Numbered from the stretch's first letter, positions 31,248 to 41,014 are shown. The stretch: 41,108 nt of DNA from Glycomyces amatae (GCF_020991375.1 NZ_JAJLQZ010000032.1:1-41108), one strand, 5' to 3'. Numbers and translations are program-made. Notes: generated by a model not told the origin, from the letters alone.

Positions 31248-31746
31248 GGACAATGTCGTTCAGGTAGAGGAGTCGATCTTCAGTCGGTGTTCGGGCACCC
31301 GGCGATGGAGGATCGGGGAGCCGGATGCGGGCGTGTCGCCGAGACCGGTCGGGTCGGTAGCCGGGGTTCGGGCGGGCGGCGACGGAGCTGTGGAGGCCGG
31401 GGCCGGGTCGGTGCTCACGTGGGGTTCGGGCGGCGGCGACGGTGTGGTGGAGGGGTGAGCTTGAGGATGTCGCCGGAGCCAGGCCTTTTGGGTCGAGGTT
31501 CGGGCGGGCGGCGACGGAAGAGCAGAAGACCGGAGGCGGATGCGTTGCCGAGGCCGGGCGGGTGCTCGGGTCAGGTTCGGGCGGCAGCGACGGCGTGGCG
31601 GCGGGGCCGGTCGTCACCGCGGTAGCGGTGGTGGGATCGGTGGCTGCGGGGTTCGTCGCAGCGGCCTGCCGCCCGGCGGCCTGGTGCGCGGTACGTGCCG
31701 CCGGTGTCGCGGCGCAAGGCATCGTCGTCGTGGTCGTGGTGGTCAT
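31237..31746 (-). CDS. Possible low-complexity protein
   Basis: A 169-residue frame rich in Thr, Ala and Pro (MTTTTTTTMPCAATPAARTA). It contains related repeats (SSVAARPN twice, TVAAART once) that reflect the DNA repeats below. In favour: a strong GGAGGTGA ribosome-binding site 7 bases before the ATG. Against: no domain, low complexity, and overlap with the 3' end of the methyltransferase. Could be a real but fast-evolving gene or chance. Confidence 0.3.
   Translation of the reverse strand: MTTTTTTTMPCAATPAARTAHQAAGRQAAATNPAATDPTTATAVTTGPAATPSLPPEPDPSTRPASATHPPPVFCSSVAARPNLDPKGLAPATSSSSPLHHTVAAARTPREHRPGPGLHSSVAARPNPGYRPDRSRRHARIRLPDPPSPGARTPTEDRLLYLNDIVPRP
31365..31593. repeat. Four imperfect copies of a 20-base repeat
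   Basis: GGTTCGGGCGG followed by GCGGCGACGG, CGGCGACGG or CAGCGACGG occurs at 31365-31385, 31423-31442, 31497-31517 and 31574-31593, all in the same direction, 58-77 bases apart. Not CRISPR: the spacing is irregular and the copies differ. Confidence 0.6.
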
Positions 31747-32740
31747 GGTGGGTTCACCTCCTCCCGGTGGGTATGGTCGCGTCCTCGCGGATACGCGGTC
31801 GTGAGCGCGATGGTGATCGCCTCGCCTGACGGCACCATCTCGCGGCCGGGTCTCGCATCGCCGTCGAGTAGCCGCCGCCGTGCGGCCATGGCCTGCCGGT
31901 CCTGCCTGGCGTGCCGGACGATCTATCGTCCTGCCGGGCCTGCCGGGCCTGGCGGTCTTGTTCCTCCGGTTCCTCCTGTCCTTCCTGTCGGTGGTGGTGG
32001 TCGGGTGGGTGTGCTGGATACGCCCGGGGGTGTGTGCGGGACTCCGACTGTGCTGGCCGGCGGTACCTCCTCAAGGAGGCCGCACTCCCGTCACATGCCC
32101 GTAGACCGCGGTGACGGTGGTACCAGCGCAGGACCGGAACGCGGGACAAACAACCCCCGTCCTAGCTGCGAGGGCGGCCCCGACACCAGTGGGCGGTACG
32201 AGCGGCCAGAGGCTGTCGTAGTCTGCATTAAATGAACACATCTCGTTCGCTTGCACTGATTCCGTAACCCTGTACGTACCCCAATCATCCCCCCGATAGC
32301 CCCACCCCGGCAACACCCACACGGGTAGAGAACCCTCACGTTTCCACCGGTGCCCCTGCACCGCAACAACACCGACCACCAGATCCACAATGGCGCCCCG
32401 CCCGCCCGACCCACACCAGCCCCCGAACCCGCCAACCAACCCCAGCCCTCCACACACCCCTTCGTCGCCGCCGCCTTTATGGCCCCTGACCGTCCACCAA
32501 CCCCGGGCCCGCCGACCGACCCCAGCCCTCCACCCTCCCCACCGTCGCCGCCGCCTGAAGCCGGACCCCACCCCCTACCGGCACCGGCTCCAGCGCCGAC
32601 ACCGGCGCATGCACGACGCGGTCGCCACCACCTGACGCGGGCCGAAGCGCTCCATCCGCTCTTCGACACGACCGGGGGCCGGGACCCGGCCCCTCCCCGG
32701 GTTCGGGGAGACTGGGGTCCTGCACGATCGGGAGGCGCTC
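31747..32740. other. Skewed, repetitive stretch without a convincing gene
   Basis: About 1 kb. The plus strand is G/T-rich up to about 32.1 kb and C-rich from about 32.25 to 32.65 kb, so base skew flips inside the stretch. It holds CCTCCT-CA-AGGAGG (an inverted repeat near 32066-32079) and the two-copy 80-base repeat below. Frames here are low-complexity (Pro-, Arg- or Gly-rich). One reading from ATG 32095 has AAGGAGG upstream, but at too great a distance. Confidence 0.5.
32418..32577. repeat. Diverged 80-base tandem duplication
   Basis: Two adjacent copies: CCCAGCCCTCCAC at 32441 and 32521, and CGTCGCCGCCGCCT at 32463 and 32543, both 80 bases apart. Flanks of each copy also match with scattered changes. 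Confidence 0.65.
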
Positions 32741-33463
32741 ATGGAGTTCTCGGGGTACCGGGTCGCCGTCACCGGGGCCGGGCGCGGGCTCGGCCGCTCG
32801 CTGGCGCTCTCGCTGGGGCGCGACGGCGCCGAGCTGTTCCTGAGCGCACGGTCCTTCCAGGCCGCCGAGGAGGTCGCCCAGGAGGTCCGGCACGTCGGCG
32901 GGAGGGCCCACGCCTTCGAGTGCGACCTGGCGGAGCCGGAGTCGATCCGGGACTTCGCCGAGGCGCTCGGCGAAGTGAGCGAGACTGTGGACGTGCTGGT
33001 CAACAACGGGGCGCCCTATCTGGACGCCGGGGGCTTCCTGGAGGCCGCCGACGAGGACGTGGCCGCCGTCATCGCCGCCGGGGCCGCCGGCACGGTGCTG
33101 GCCACCAAGGCGCTGCTGCCCCTGCTGCTGCGCAGCGGGCGGCCTGACATCGTGACGCTGGTGTCGGGGTGCGGCGAGTACGGGAACCACCGCTCCGCGG
33201 CGCACGAGGCGTTCTACGCCGCGAAGTCGGCCCAGGCCGGGTTCACCGAGGTGCTCTCGAAGCGCCTGCGGCCCCAAGGGGTCCGGGTCATCTCGCTGTA
33301 CCCGCCGGACTTCGACGAGGTGGACCCGCTGTCGCCGGAGTGGGACCGGCCGCGCGGGGCCGCCGAGGCGCTGTCGGCGCGGTCGGTGGTCGATTGCGTC
33401 CGGTTCGCGATCGGGCAGCCCCGCGACTGCTTCATCAAGTCCTTCTACTTCGAGCAGGCCTGA
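32741..33463 (+). CDS. Short-chain dehydrogenase/reductase
   Basis: A 240-residue classical SDR. NAD(P) loop TGAGRGLG, structural motif VDVLVNNGAP, and active site Tyr-xxx-Lys in AFYAAKSAQAG; the catalytic Ser is in LVSGCGEY. GGGAGG upstream of ATG 32741 is a good ribosome-binding site. Substrate unknown. It stands alone, with the repetitive stretch before it and a convergent gene after it. Confidence 0.88.
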   Translation: MEFSGYRVAVTGAGRGLGRSLALSLGRDGAELFLSARSFQAAEEVAQEVRHVGGRAHAFECDLAEPESIRDFAEALGEVSETVDVLVNNGAPYLDAGGFLEAADEDVAAVIAAGAAGTVLATKALLPLLLRSGRPDIVTLVSGCGEYGNHRSAAHEAFYAAKSAQAGFTEVLSKRLRPQGVRVISLYPPDFDEVDPLSPEWDRPRGAAEALSARSVVDCVRFAIGQPRDCFIKSFYFEQA

Positions 33464-33487
33464 GCGGGCCCGTCCGGCGGTCTCGGC

Positions 33488-34504
33488 TCAGCCGCTGTCC
33501 GACGGCTTCACGTAGGCGGTCCCGCCGGTCTCGAACGCATGGCCGGGCCGGTCGACGTCGGGCTCGACCAGTGTCGCCGACCGCTCGTCCACCATGATCC
33601 GCACCGGGAACCCCGGCAGCGGCACCCGGTCCGCGTTGGTGGCCATGGCGGTCGAGAAGGTCCGCCGCGAACCGGCGTGCTCGTAGCGGATCACGACGTC
33701 GAAGAGGGGCTTGTGCTCGGCCCATCGGCGTCGGAAGCGCGTGGACTCGACCTCGCCGTCGAACCGCCGCCCGGTGTCGCGCAGGCGCTGGATCAGCCGC
33801 TGCCGCCGCCGGGCCCGCCAGAGCGCGGACGGCGCATGGACCATGCCGACGACGAGCGCGATCAGCACCGGCGCCGTGACGAGCATGAGCAGGACGGGCG
33901 CGCGCTCCCCGAAGAACCGCTCGCCGTCGGCGAGCGTGGACGCGTACCCCGCCAAGTGCAGTGCCGCGCCCGCGGTGATCCCGAGGGCCCCGGCGGCGAA
34001 GGCGAGCCCCCTCGCGACCGATTGCCGCCCGAACTGGACGCGCGTCAACGTGACCAGCCGCAGGCGGGCGGACCCCGCGGCGGCGAGCGCCACCACGATC
34101 AGCCCGATCCACCACCAGGTGCGCGCACGGTCGTGCAGCCCCGGCCGGCTCGCGTCCATGCCGGGCAGCTCCGCGAGGCCCAGGTACGACACCGCGGTCC
34201 ACAACAGCGCGGTACCCGCCAGGGCGGCGAGCAGCGGCGGCGTGAACCGCCCCGGCGCCCGGCCGGGGGCGAGCGAGGTGATCCCCGCGCCGCGGTCGGT
34301 CGTGGAGAACACCGGGCCGAGCTCCCACCAGTGGTCGCGCCTGCGGCGCTCCGCCTCCTCGGCGGTCGGGGCGGGGCCGTAGCGCGCGCTCTGGTGGTGC
34401 GCCGCGGCCATCATGCCCGCGAACCAGCGGGTGGCGAAGGAGTCCGGCGGCCAGTCCCGCCCCCCGGGCCCGGGCCCGCTCCCCGCATCGTCCTTGCCGC
34501 TCAT
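33488..34504 (-). CDS. Membrane protein with DUF3592-like C-terminal domain
   Basis: A 338-residue protein. An N-terminal soluble part (1-85) is followed by four membrane helices (LLAALAGTALLWTAVSYLG; WWWIGLIVVALAAAG; LAFAAGALGITAGAALHLAG; LLMLVTAPVLIALVVGMVH) and a strand-rich C-terminal part (FDGEVESTRFRRRWAEHKPL, then VVIRYEHAG and VPLPGFPVRIMVD) resembling DUF3592. Convergent with the SDR gene (24-base gap) and 39 bases after the end of mfd on the opposite side; the function is unknown. Confidence 0.7.
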   Translation of the reverse strand: MSGKDDAGSGPGPGGRDWPPDSFATRWFAGMMAAAHHQSARYGPAPTAEEAERRRRDHWWELGPVFSTTDRGAGITSLAPGRAPGRFTPPLLAALAGTALLWTAVSYLGLAELPGMDASRPGLHDRARTWWWIGLIVVALAAAGSARLRLVTLTRVQFGRQSVARGLAFAAGALGITAGAALHLAGYASTLADGERFFGERAPVLLMLVTAPVLIALVVGMVHAPSALWRARRRQRLIQRLRDTGRRFDGEVESTRFRRRWAEHKPLFDVVIRYEHAGSRRTFSTAMATNADRVPLPGFPVRIMVDERSATLVEPDVDRPGHAFETGGTAYVKPSDSG

Positions 34505-34543
34505 GGGGCCAGGATAGGCGCCCCGTGCACCTCGCCGCGTCCG

Positions 34544-37500
34544 CTAGGGCGCCTCGGGGATCACGTCGCCGATGAGGTCGGCGCACCAGTGGAGCAGCGC
34601 GAGGCCCTCCAGCGGCTTGCCGCCGATCTTGGACGTGGTGGGGCGCGGGACGCTGATGAGGCCCGCCTGGGCCTTGTAGTGGGCGTCCGGGTAGTGGCGG
34701 CCCAGCCGCAGCTGCCGCGAATCCGGGAGTTCCACTGTGGAGAACCTGAGGTTCTTGCCCTGCAAGGCGATGTCCGTCAGACCGTGGCGGCGGGCCAGGA
34801 GCCGGAAGCGGGCCAGGTGGAACAGGGTCTGGACCTGGTCCGGCGCGGGCCCGTACCGGTCCTCGATCTCCTCGCGGACCTCCTCGAGCTCCGCGTCGCC
34901 GTGCACCTCGGAGATCTTGCGGTACATCTCCAGGCGCAGCCTTTCGACCTCGACGTAGTCGAAGGGGATGTTGGCGTCCAGCGGCAGCTCGACCTTCACC
35001 GGCGCCGGGGGCTCCTCCCCGCCGCCCTTGAACGAGGTCACGGCCTCCCCGACCATCCGCAGGTACAGGTCGAAGCCGACGTCGGCGATGTGCCCCGACT
35101 GCTCGGCGCCCAGGAGGTTGCCCGCACCGCGGATCTCGAGGTCCTTCATCGCCACGTACATGCCCGCGCCCAGCTCGGAATGCTGCGCGATCGTCGCCAG
35201 GCGCTCGTGCGCGGTCTCGGAGAGCGGCTGCTCCGGCGGGTACAGGAAGTAGGCGTACGCCCGGTCGCGGCTGCGGCCCACGCGGCCGCGGATCTGGTGC
35301 AGCTGCGAGAGGCCGAGGAGGTCCGCGCGCTCGACGATGAGCGTGTTGGCGTTCGGGATGTCGATGCCGGACTCGATGATCGTGGTCGAGACGAGCACGT
35401 CGTACTCGCCCTCCCAGAAGCCCTGCATGATCTGCTCGAGCTGGCCCTCGCCCATCTTGCCGTGGGCCACCGCGATCCGCGCCTCGGGGACGAGCTCCCG
35501 CAGGCGCGTCGCCGCCCGGTCGATCGACTCGACCCGGTTGTGCAGGTAGAAGGCCTGGCCGTCGCGCAGCAGCTCGCGGCGGATCGCCGCGGCGACCTGC
35601 TTGGCCTCCCAGGCGCCCACATAGGTGAGCACCGGGTGGCGCTCCTCGGGCGGCGTCGCGATCGTGGACATCTCGCGGATGCCCGTCACCGCCATCTCCA
35701 GGGTCCTGGGGATCGGCGTGGCGGACATGGTGAGGACGTCGACGGCGGCGCGCAGCGCCTTCAGCTTCTCCTTGTGCTCCACACCGAACCGCTGCTCCTC
35801 GTCCACGATGATGAGCCCGAGGTCCTTGAAGCGGGTCTCGGCCTGGAGGAGCCGGTGGGTGCCGACGAGGATGTCGACCTCGCCGGTGGCGATGCCCTTC
35901 TGGATCTCGGCGGCCTCGCGCGTGGACTGGAACCGCGAGAGCTGCTTGATCTTCACCGGGAACTGGCCCATGCGCTCCACGAACGTGCCGTAGTGCTGGC
36001 TCGCCAGGAGCGTCGTCGGGACGAGCACCGCGACCTGCTTGCCGTCCTGGACGGCCTTGAAGGCGGCGCGGACGGCCACCTCCGTCTTGCCGTAGCCCAC
36101 GTCGCCCATCACGAGGCGGTCCATGGGGACGCGGGCCTCCATGTCGGCCTTCGTGTCGATGATCGCCGAGAGCTGGTCGGGCGTCTCGATGTACGGGAAG
36201 GCGTCCTCGAGTTCGCGCTGCCACGGCGTGTCGGGGGCGAACGCGTGCCCCTCGGCGGCCTGGCGGGCCGCGTAGAGCTGGATGAGCTCGGCCGCGATCT
36301 CGCGCACGGCCTTGCGGGCGCGGCGCTTGGTCTTCTGCCAGTCGGTGCCACCGAGCTTGTGCACCGTGGGCTGCTCCCCGCCCACGTACCGGGTGAGCTG
36401 GTCGAGCGCGTCGGTGGGCACGAAGAGGCGGTCGCCGGGCTGGCCGCGCTTGGAGGCGGCGTACTCGATGACGAGGTACTCGCGGTCGGCGCCGCCGATC
36501 GCGCGGCGGACCATCTCGACGTACTTGCCGACGCCGTGCGCGTCGTGGACCACGTAGTCGCCCGGGGAGAGCTCGAGCGGGTTGACCACGCCGCGCCGCT
36601 TGGCGGCCTTGCCCTTGCGGGGCCGCTGGGCCGCGAGGGCCTTGCCGCCGGCGATGTCGGCGGCGGTGACGGCGACGACGCCGGAGGCCTCGTCGACGAA
36701 GCCCAGCGCGAGCGTGCCGGTGCAGGCGACCACCTCGCCGGGGCGGAACGCCTCGGGCGCGGCCTCCAGGTGCGCGCCGATCCCTTCGGCGCGCAGCTGC
36801 TCGGCGGCGCGCTCGGCGCCCCCGAGGGCCGGGTAGACGACGGCGACGGCGCGGCCCTCGCGCGTCCAGGCGCGCATGTCGGCCACGAGCTGCTCGGTGT
36901 TGCCGTGGTAGCGGGGGGACTCGGTCACGCCGAGGTCGACGGTGAGGGCGTCGTCGTCCACGCCGCCGTAGGTGAGCGGCTCACCGGTGATCGCGGCGAG
37001 CTCGGCGGCGAGGTGGTCCTCCTCGGGGGCGGCGGCGAACGGCGAGACCGTCCACCAGCGCTGCCCGGCCGCGAGCGCGGCGGTGCGGGCCTCGGCGAGG
37101 TCTTGGAAGGTGCCCGCGCCCAGGTCGACGGGGGCCTGGCCACCGGCCGCGGCGGCGGCCCAGGACGCCTCCAGGAACTCGTTCGAGGTGGCGACGAGGT
37201 CGAGGGCGCGGGTGCGGATGCGCTCGGGCTCGATGGCGACGATCAGGGCGTCCCGGGGCAGGACCTCCTGGAACAGCTCCAGGCTGCCGGGCCCGGCGAG
37301 GGCCGGGAGCAGGGACTCCATGCCCTCGACGGGGATGCCCTGGGCGAGCTTGGCGCACATCTCGGCCAGGCCCGGGTAGGCCTCGCCGAGCTCGGCGGCC
37401 CGCTCGCGGACCTCCTCGGTGAGGAGCAGCTCGCGGCAGGCGACGGCGCGCAGCTCCCCGACCGCGTCGAGGGAGCGCTGGTCGGCGACGGAGAACTCGC

Positions 37501-38152
37501 GGATCGAGTCGACCTCGTCGCCGAAGAACTCCAGGCGCAGCGGGTGCTGGGCGGTGGGCGGGAAGACGTCGAGGATGCCGCCGCGGACCGCGAACTCCCC
37601 GCGCTTCTCGACCAGGTCGACGCGCTCGTAGGCGAGGCCGACGAGGTGGGCGGCGAGCTCGGTGAGGTCGGTCTCGTCGCCGCGGCGCAGATGCACCGGT
37701 TCGAGCGAGCCGAGGCCCTTGAGCTGGGGCTGGAGCGCGCCGCGGACGGGGGTGACGATGACGCGCGGAATGTCGCCCGCGTGGAGGCGGTGGAGCAGCT
37801 CGAGCCGGGCGCCGACGGTGTCGGAGCGGGGCGAGAGGCGCTCGTGCGGGAGGGTCTCCCAGGCCGGGTAGTACGCGATCTCGTCCTCGGCGACGAAGGA
37901 GGCGAGGGACTCGGCGAGCTCCTCGGCCTCGCGGGAGGTCGCGGTGATCGCCAGGACGGGCCCGGCGGCGTGCCGGGCGGCCTGGGCGAGGGCCAGCGGC
38001 CTGGCGCCGGGCACGGCGACGACGTCGACGGCGCGGTCGGAGGCGGCGGCCAGCTCGGCCAGGCGGGCCAGCTTCGGCGCCTTCGCGGCGGCCGCGAGCA
38101 GGCTCTCGAGCTTCGGTTTCGGTGCGGCGGTCTGGTGGCTGCCTTCGGACAT
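34544..38152 (-). CDS. mfd: Transcription-repair coupling factor Mfd
   Basis: A 1202-residue DNA translocase that removes stalled RNA polymerase and recruits UvrA. UvrB-like N-terminal domains (VVAVPGARPLALAQAARHAA, YPAWETLPHERLSPRSD), the RNA-polymerase-interacting CarD-like domain (GDYVVHDAHGVGKYVEM, about residue 527), then the helicase: Walker A GDVGYGKTE (about 686), IIVDEEQRFG (about 784), TMSATPIPRTLEMA, and SGIDIPNANTLI and QIRGRVGRSRDRAYAY in lobe 2; the C-terminal inhibitory domain follows. ATG 38152 (MSEGSHQ) has AGGGAG upstream. Length is normal for the family. Confidence 0.97.
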   Translation of the reverse strand: MSEGSHQTAAPKPKLESLLAAAAKAPKLARLAELAAASDRAVDVVAVPGARPLALAQAARHAAGPVLAITATSREAEELAESLASFVAEDEIAYYPAWETLPHERLSPRSDTVGARLELLHRLHAGDIPRVIVTPVRGALQPQLKGLGSLEPVHLRRGDETDLTELAAHLVGLAYERVDLVEKRGEFAVRGGILDVFPPTAQHPLRLEFFGDEVDSIREFSVADQRSLDAVGELRAVACRELLLTEEVRERAAELGEAYPGLAEMCAKLAQGIPVEGMESLLPALAGPGSLELFQEVLPRDALIVAIEPERIRTRALDLVATSNEFLEASWAAAAAGGQAPVDLGAGTFQDLAEARTAALAAGQRWWTVSPFAAAPEEDHLAAELAAITGEPLTYGGVDDDALTVDLGVTESPRYHGNTEQLVADMRAWTREGRAVAVVYPALGGAERAAEQLRAEGIGAHLEAAPEAFRPGEVVACTGTLALGFVDEASGVVAVTAADIAGGKALAAQRPRKGKAAKRRGVVNPLELSPGDYVVHDAHGVGKYVEMVRRAIGGADREYLVIEYAASKRGQPGDRLFVPTDALDQLTRYVGGEQPTVHKLGGTDWQKTKRRARKAVREIAAELIQLYAARQAAEGHAFAPDTPWQRELEDAFPYIETPDQLSAIIDTKADMEARVPMDRLVMGDVGYGKTEVAVRAAFKAVQDGKQVAVLVPTTLLASQHYGTFVERMGQFPVKIKQLSRFQSTREAAEIQKGIATGEVDILVGTHRLLQAETRFKDLGLIIVDEEQRFGVEHKEKLKALRAAVDVLTMSATPIPRTLEMAVTGIREMSTIATPPEERHPVLTYVGAWEAKQVAAAIRRELLRDGQAFYLHNRVESIDRAATRLRELVPEARIAVAHGKMGEGQLEQIMQGFWEGEYDVLVSTTIIESGIDIPNANTLIVERADLLGLSQLHQIRGRVGRSRDRAYAYFLYPPEQPLSETAHERLATIAQHSELGAGMYVAMKDLEIRGAGNLLGAEQSGHIADVGFDLYLRMVGEAVTSFKGGGEEPPAPVKVELPLDANIPFDYVEVERLRLEMYRKISEVHGDAELEEVREEIEDRYGPAPDQVQTLFHLARFRLLARRHGLTDIALQGKNLRFSTVELPDSRQLRLGRHYPDAHYKAQAGLISVPRPTTSKIGGKPLEGLALLHWCADLIGDVIPEAP

Positions 38153-38312
38153 TCGCGGGCTCCCTGCGCGGTGATTCGGTCGCGGCTCGGAGACGGCACG
38201 GCGGTGCGCGAGCACGACGATAGGCCGGAAACGGGCCTGTGGGCCCGTTCCGGCAACCGGTCGATTCTACCTCGCGCGGGCACGCGGCCCGCCCGCGATC
38301 GTCGGGCGCCCG

Positions 38313-39140
38313 CTACTGGGCGGCGCCCTGGCCCCCCTGGTCGAAGATGAAGCTCTGGACCTCGGGCAGGTTGTAGAACATGCCGACGACGACGAGGACG
38401 GTGAGGACGGGCAGGAGGATGCGGTTCTCCTCCTTGCCGCCCGCGCGCAGGGCGATCTTGTTGGGCAGGCCGATGTCCTTCCAGCGGCGGCCCTTGATGG
38501 GGAGGGGGAAGAACAGCGGGGAGCCCATCTTCGTGATCATGTCGCCGAGGATGTGGATGAAGCAGCCGACGCCCATGGCCAGGCCGAGGATCCAGTAGTC
38601 GCGGCCGTCGGGCAGGAGCCGGTACATGCCGTAGGAGGCGGCCAGGGCGACGGCGGTGGTGACCATCCAGCCCTTCTTCGCGACGGTCTCGGCCAGGAGC
38701 CCGCGCACCGCCAGACCGGTGAGCACGAACAGGATCGCGATGACCGCCGGCTTCCCGAACTGCGCGGCCAGGAACCCGGTGCCGACGCCGACGAGCGCGG
38801 CGTGCACGAAGGTGTGGGTGAAGGTCCGGTGGCCGTTCTTCCGCTTCTTGTCCTTCTTGGACTTGGTGAGGAGGTAGAACCAGTAGCAGAGCCGCTCGAC
38901 GACCTCGGCGACCATGAGGGAGGCGACGCCGAAGGAACGGGCCACAGTGGACCCTCCCTTGTTCTCGGTCACCTTGCCTGCGCAGTCGATGTCGGGGTAG
39001 AGGGCGGCGCCTGAGCAGACGATGGTGCCGACGACGAGTTCGGCGGAGGACTGGTCGATGCCGAACGCGATGTCGGCGACGGCCGAGCCTGCGAGCCACA
39101 GGGCGGCGCCGGACATGGCGTGGGTCGGGCCCATGACCAT
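38313..39140 (-). CDS. YdjM-type (metal-dependent hydrolase-like) membrane protein
   Basis: A 275-residue protein of the YdjM/DUF457 family. MVMGPTHAMSGAALWLAGSA carries the family His, GHRTFTHTFVHAAL the second His cluster, and GCFIHILGDMITKMG the third His/Asp group; several membrane helices separate them. The His/Asp pattern suggests membrane-embedded metal binding, but no reaction is established. Start ATG 39140 has AAGGAGT 8 bases upstream. Confidence 0.82.
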   Translation of the reverse strand: MVMGPTHAMSGAALWLAGSAVADIAFGIDQSSAELVVGTIVCSGAALYPDIDCAGKVTENKGGSTVARSFGVASLMVAEVVERLCYWFYLLTKSKKDKKRKNGHRTFTHTFVHAALVGVGTGFLAAQFGKPAVIAILFVLTGLAVRGLLAETVAKKGWMVTTAVALAASYGMYRLLPDGRDYWILGLAMGVGCFIHILGDMITKMGSPLFFPLPIKGRRWKDIGLPNKIALRAGGKEENRILLPVLTVLVVVGMFYNLPEVQSFIFDQGGQGAAQ

Positions 39141-39322
39141 AGCGGGGACTCCTTCAAGGGCGGGTGGTGGGCGGGCGGGGTCGAAAGAATGGTGAGACTA
39201 TCGCACACCGGTGCCACCACCGCGGTCCCAGGCGTGACGAAACGCCAGCCTCGCAACATCATTCGCGTACCGGTCCGATCACGACCGCGGTGGCGGGGTC
39301 CCGCTCGCGCTATGGTCGTGGT

Positions 39323-40186
39323 GTGTTCGACTCCGCCCAAGTGGCCGCGTACCTCAAGCGCGTCGGCATCACCGCGCCCAGGCGCCCGACGCTGCACGCC
39401 CTGCGGCGGATCCACCGCGCGCACGTGGGCGCGATCCCGTACGAGAACCTGGACATCCAACTCGGCAGGCCGATCGAGCTGGGCGCCGACGCGCTGCACG
39501 CGAAACTCGTCGAGGGCGGGCGCGGCGGCTACTGCTACGAGCAGAACGGCACGCTCGCGCACGCCCTGGAGGGCCTGGGCTTCGACGTGCGCCGCGTGCT
39601 CGGCGGGGTCGCCGTCGAGACCGAGGGCGACGGCAACTGGTGGAACCACATGCCGCTGGTGGTGCGCTTCGCGAACGGCGAGGAGTACCTGGCCGACGCC
39701 GGGATCGGCACCGGCTTCCGCGACCCGCTCCCGATCCGCGACGGCAGCTACCGGGTGGGCGCCTTCAACTTCGGGATCTGGAGCCTCGGCGACGAGGCGT
39801 GGCGCTGCTCGATCGACCCGCGCGTGACCAACCTGACCTTCGACTTCACGCTCGCCGCGCGGCGGCCCGAGGAGTTCGCGGAGCGGTGCCGGGAGCTGTC
39901 GACCGCGCCGGACTCGCCGTTCGTGAAGACCCTGACGGTGCAGGGCCCCCGCGAGAACGACATGTGGGTGCTGCGGGCCCGGACCCTGACGGTCTTCGAC
40001 CCGAAGCTGCCCGAGGGCAAGGCGGTGCGCGTCGTGGAGGACGCCGCGGCCTTCGCCGAGCTGCTGCGCGGCCCGTTCCGACTCACGCTCGACAAGGGCG
40101 AGCTGGAGGCCCTGTGGGCCAAGGCGGTCGAGCAGCACGAGCGCAAGCTCGCCGAGGACCGGGCGACCGCCGCGAACGCGGTCTGA
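39323..40186 (+). CDS. nat: Arylamine N-acetyltransferase
   Basis: A 287-residue enzyme that moves acetyl from acetyl-CoA to arylamines or hydrazines. The catalytic triad is visible: Cys in GGRGGYCYEQN, His in NWWNHMPLVV and Asp in EYLADAGIG. IPYENLDIQLGRPI is the family N-terminal signature. The GTG at 39323 gives the usual N-terminus (FDSAQVAAYLKRVGI) but lacks a strong ribosome-binding site. Homologues often sit in natural-product or lipid gene clusters; here none is near. Confidence 0.93.
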   Translation: MFDSAQVAAYLKRVGITAPRRPTLHALRRIHRAHVGAIPYENLDIQLGRPIELGADALHAKLVEGGRGGYCYEQNGTLAHALEGLGFDVRRVLGGVAVETEGDGNWWNHMPLVVRFANGEEYLADAGIGTGFRDPLPIRDGSYRVGAFNFGIWSLGDEAWRCSIDPRVTNLTFDFTLAARRPEEFAERCRELSTAPDSPFVKTLTVQGPRENDMWVLRARTLTVFDPKLPEGKAVRVVEDAAAFAELLRGPFRLTLDKGELEALWAKAVEQHERKLAEDRATAANAV

Positions 40187-40192
40187 GCCGCC

Positions 40193-41014
40193 TCAGCCGT
40201 CCGAGCGCTGGCGGGCGGCCTCGTAGAGGGCCACCGAGCCGGCGTTCGCCGCGTTCAGCGAGGAGGCCGCCTTGGGGGACATCGGGATGCGGGCGACGGC
40301 GTCGGCGAGATCGAACCAGGCCTTGGACATGCCCTCGGTCTCGTTGCCGACGACGAGCAGCACCGGGCCCCGCAGGTCGTGGTCGGCCAGGGCCCGCTCG
40401 CCGCGCTCGTCGGTGCCCACGATCGCGGGCCGGTCCCCTTGGCGCCCGGCCCACTCGGCGACCTCGTGCGCGGAGGCCGCGGACACGACGGGCAGGGCGA
40501 AGAGGCTGCCGGTGGAGGCGCGCACGGCCTTGGGGTCGTAGGGGTCGGCGGCGTTGCGGCCGGTCACGATCACCGCGTCGGCGCCGAAGGCGTCGGCGGA
40601 GCGGATGAGCGAGCCGAGGTTGCCGGGGCTGGTCGGGCGGTCGACCACGAGGCCGAGCCAGCCGGGCCCGGCCTCGATCCCGGCGAGGCGCGGGTGCGGG
40701 ACGGCGACCTGGGCGATCAGCTCGGGGGCGTCGCCGTCCTTCTCGCCGAGCTCGGCCATGAGCGGGGCGGACACGGCGGCCTGCTCGATGTGCGGCGAGT
40801 CGAGGAGCCCGCGGGCCCAGTCGGACAGGCGCGGCCGGTCGGCGTCGTACAGGAGCGCCTCTACGGTCCAGCCGTGCTCGACGGCCATCGTGATCGGGCG
40901 GACCCCCTGGACGAGGAAGGACCCCGCCCGGTGGCGCTTGGTCCGGTTGCGCAGCAGCGTCTCCCACTGCTGGAACCGGGCGTTCCGGACACTGACCCGC
41001 AGGGTTCTGGACAT
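40193..41014 (-). CDS. TrmH/SpoU-family RNA 2'-O-methyltransferase
   Basis: A 273-residue SPOUT enzyme. An N-terminal substrate-binding domain (WETLLRNRTKRHRAGSFLVQ) is followed by the trefoil-knot motifs: RPTSPGNLGSLIRSADAFGA (motif 1), LLVVGNETEGMSK (motif 2) and IPMSPKAASSLNAANAGSVA (motif 3). It probably methylates ribose in rRNA or tRNA. ATG 41014 is the family-like start. The 94 bases to the window edge hold no gene. It converges with nat, leaving six bases between the stops. Confidence 0.9.
   Translation of the reverse strand: MSRTLRVSVRNARFQQWETLLRNRTKRHRAGSFLVQGVRPITMAVEHGWTVEALLYDADRPRLSDWARGLLDSPHIEQAAVSAPLMAELGEKDGDAPELIAQVAVPHPRLAGIEAGPGWLGLVVDRPTSPGNLGSLIRSADAFGADAVIVTGRNAADPYDPKAVRASTGSLFALPVVSAASAHEVAEWAGRQGDRPAIVGTDERGERALADHDLRGPVLLVVGNETEGMSKAWFDLADAVARIPMSPKAASSLNAANAGSVALYEAARQRSDG

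Noticed and set aside
31365..31593. Repeats considered as a CRISPR array
   Set aside because: Repeats are 20 bases, imperfect and irregularly spaced at 58-77 bases; there are no cas genes.
33539..38350. Very long plus-strand open frame (1603 codons) opposite mfd
   Set aside because: It lies antisense to mfd and to the neighbouring membrane protein gene, and its composition (Gly/Arg/Leu/Val-rich without domains) is what high GC gives opposite real genes.
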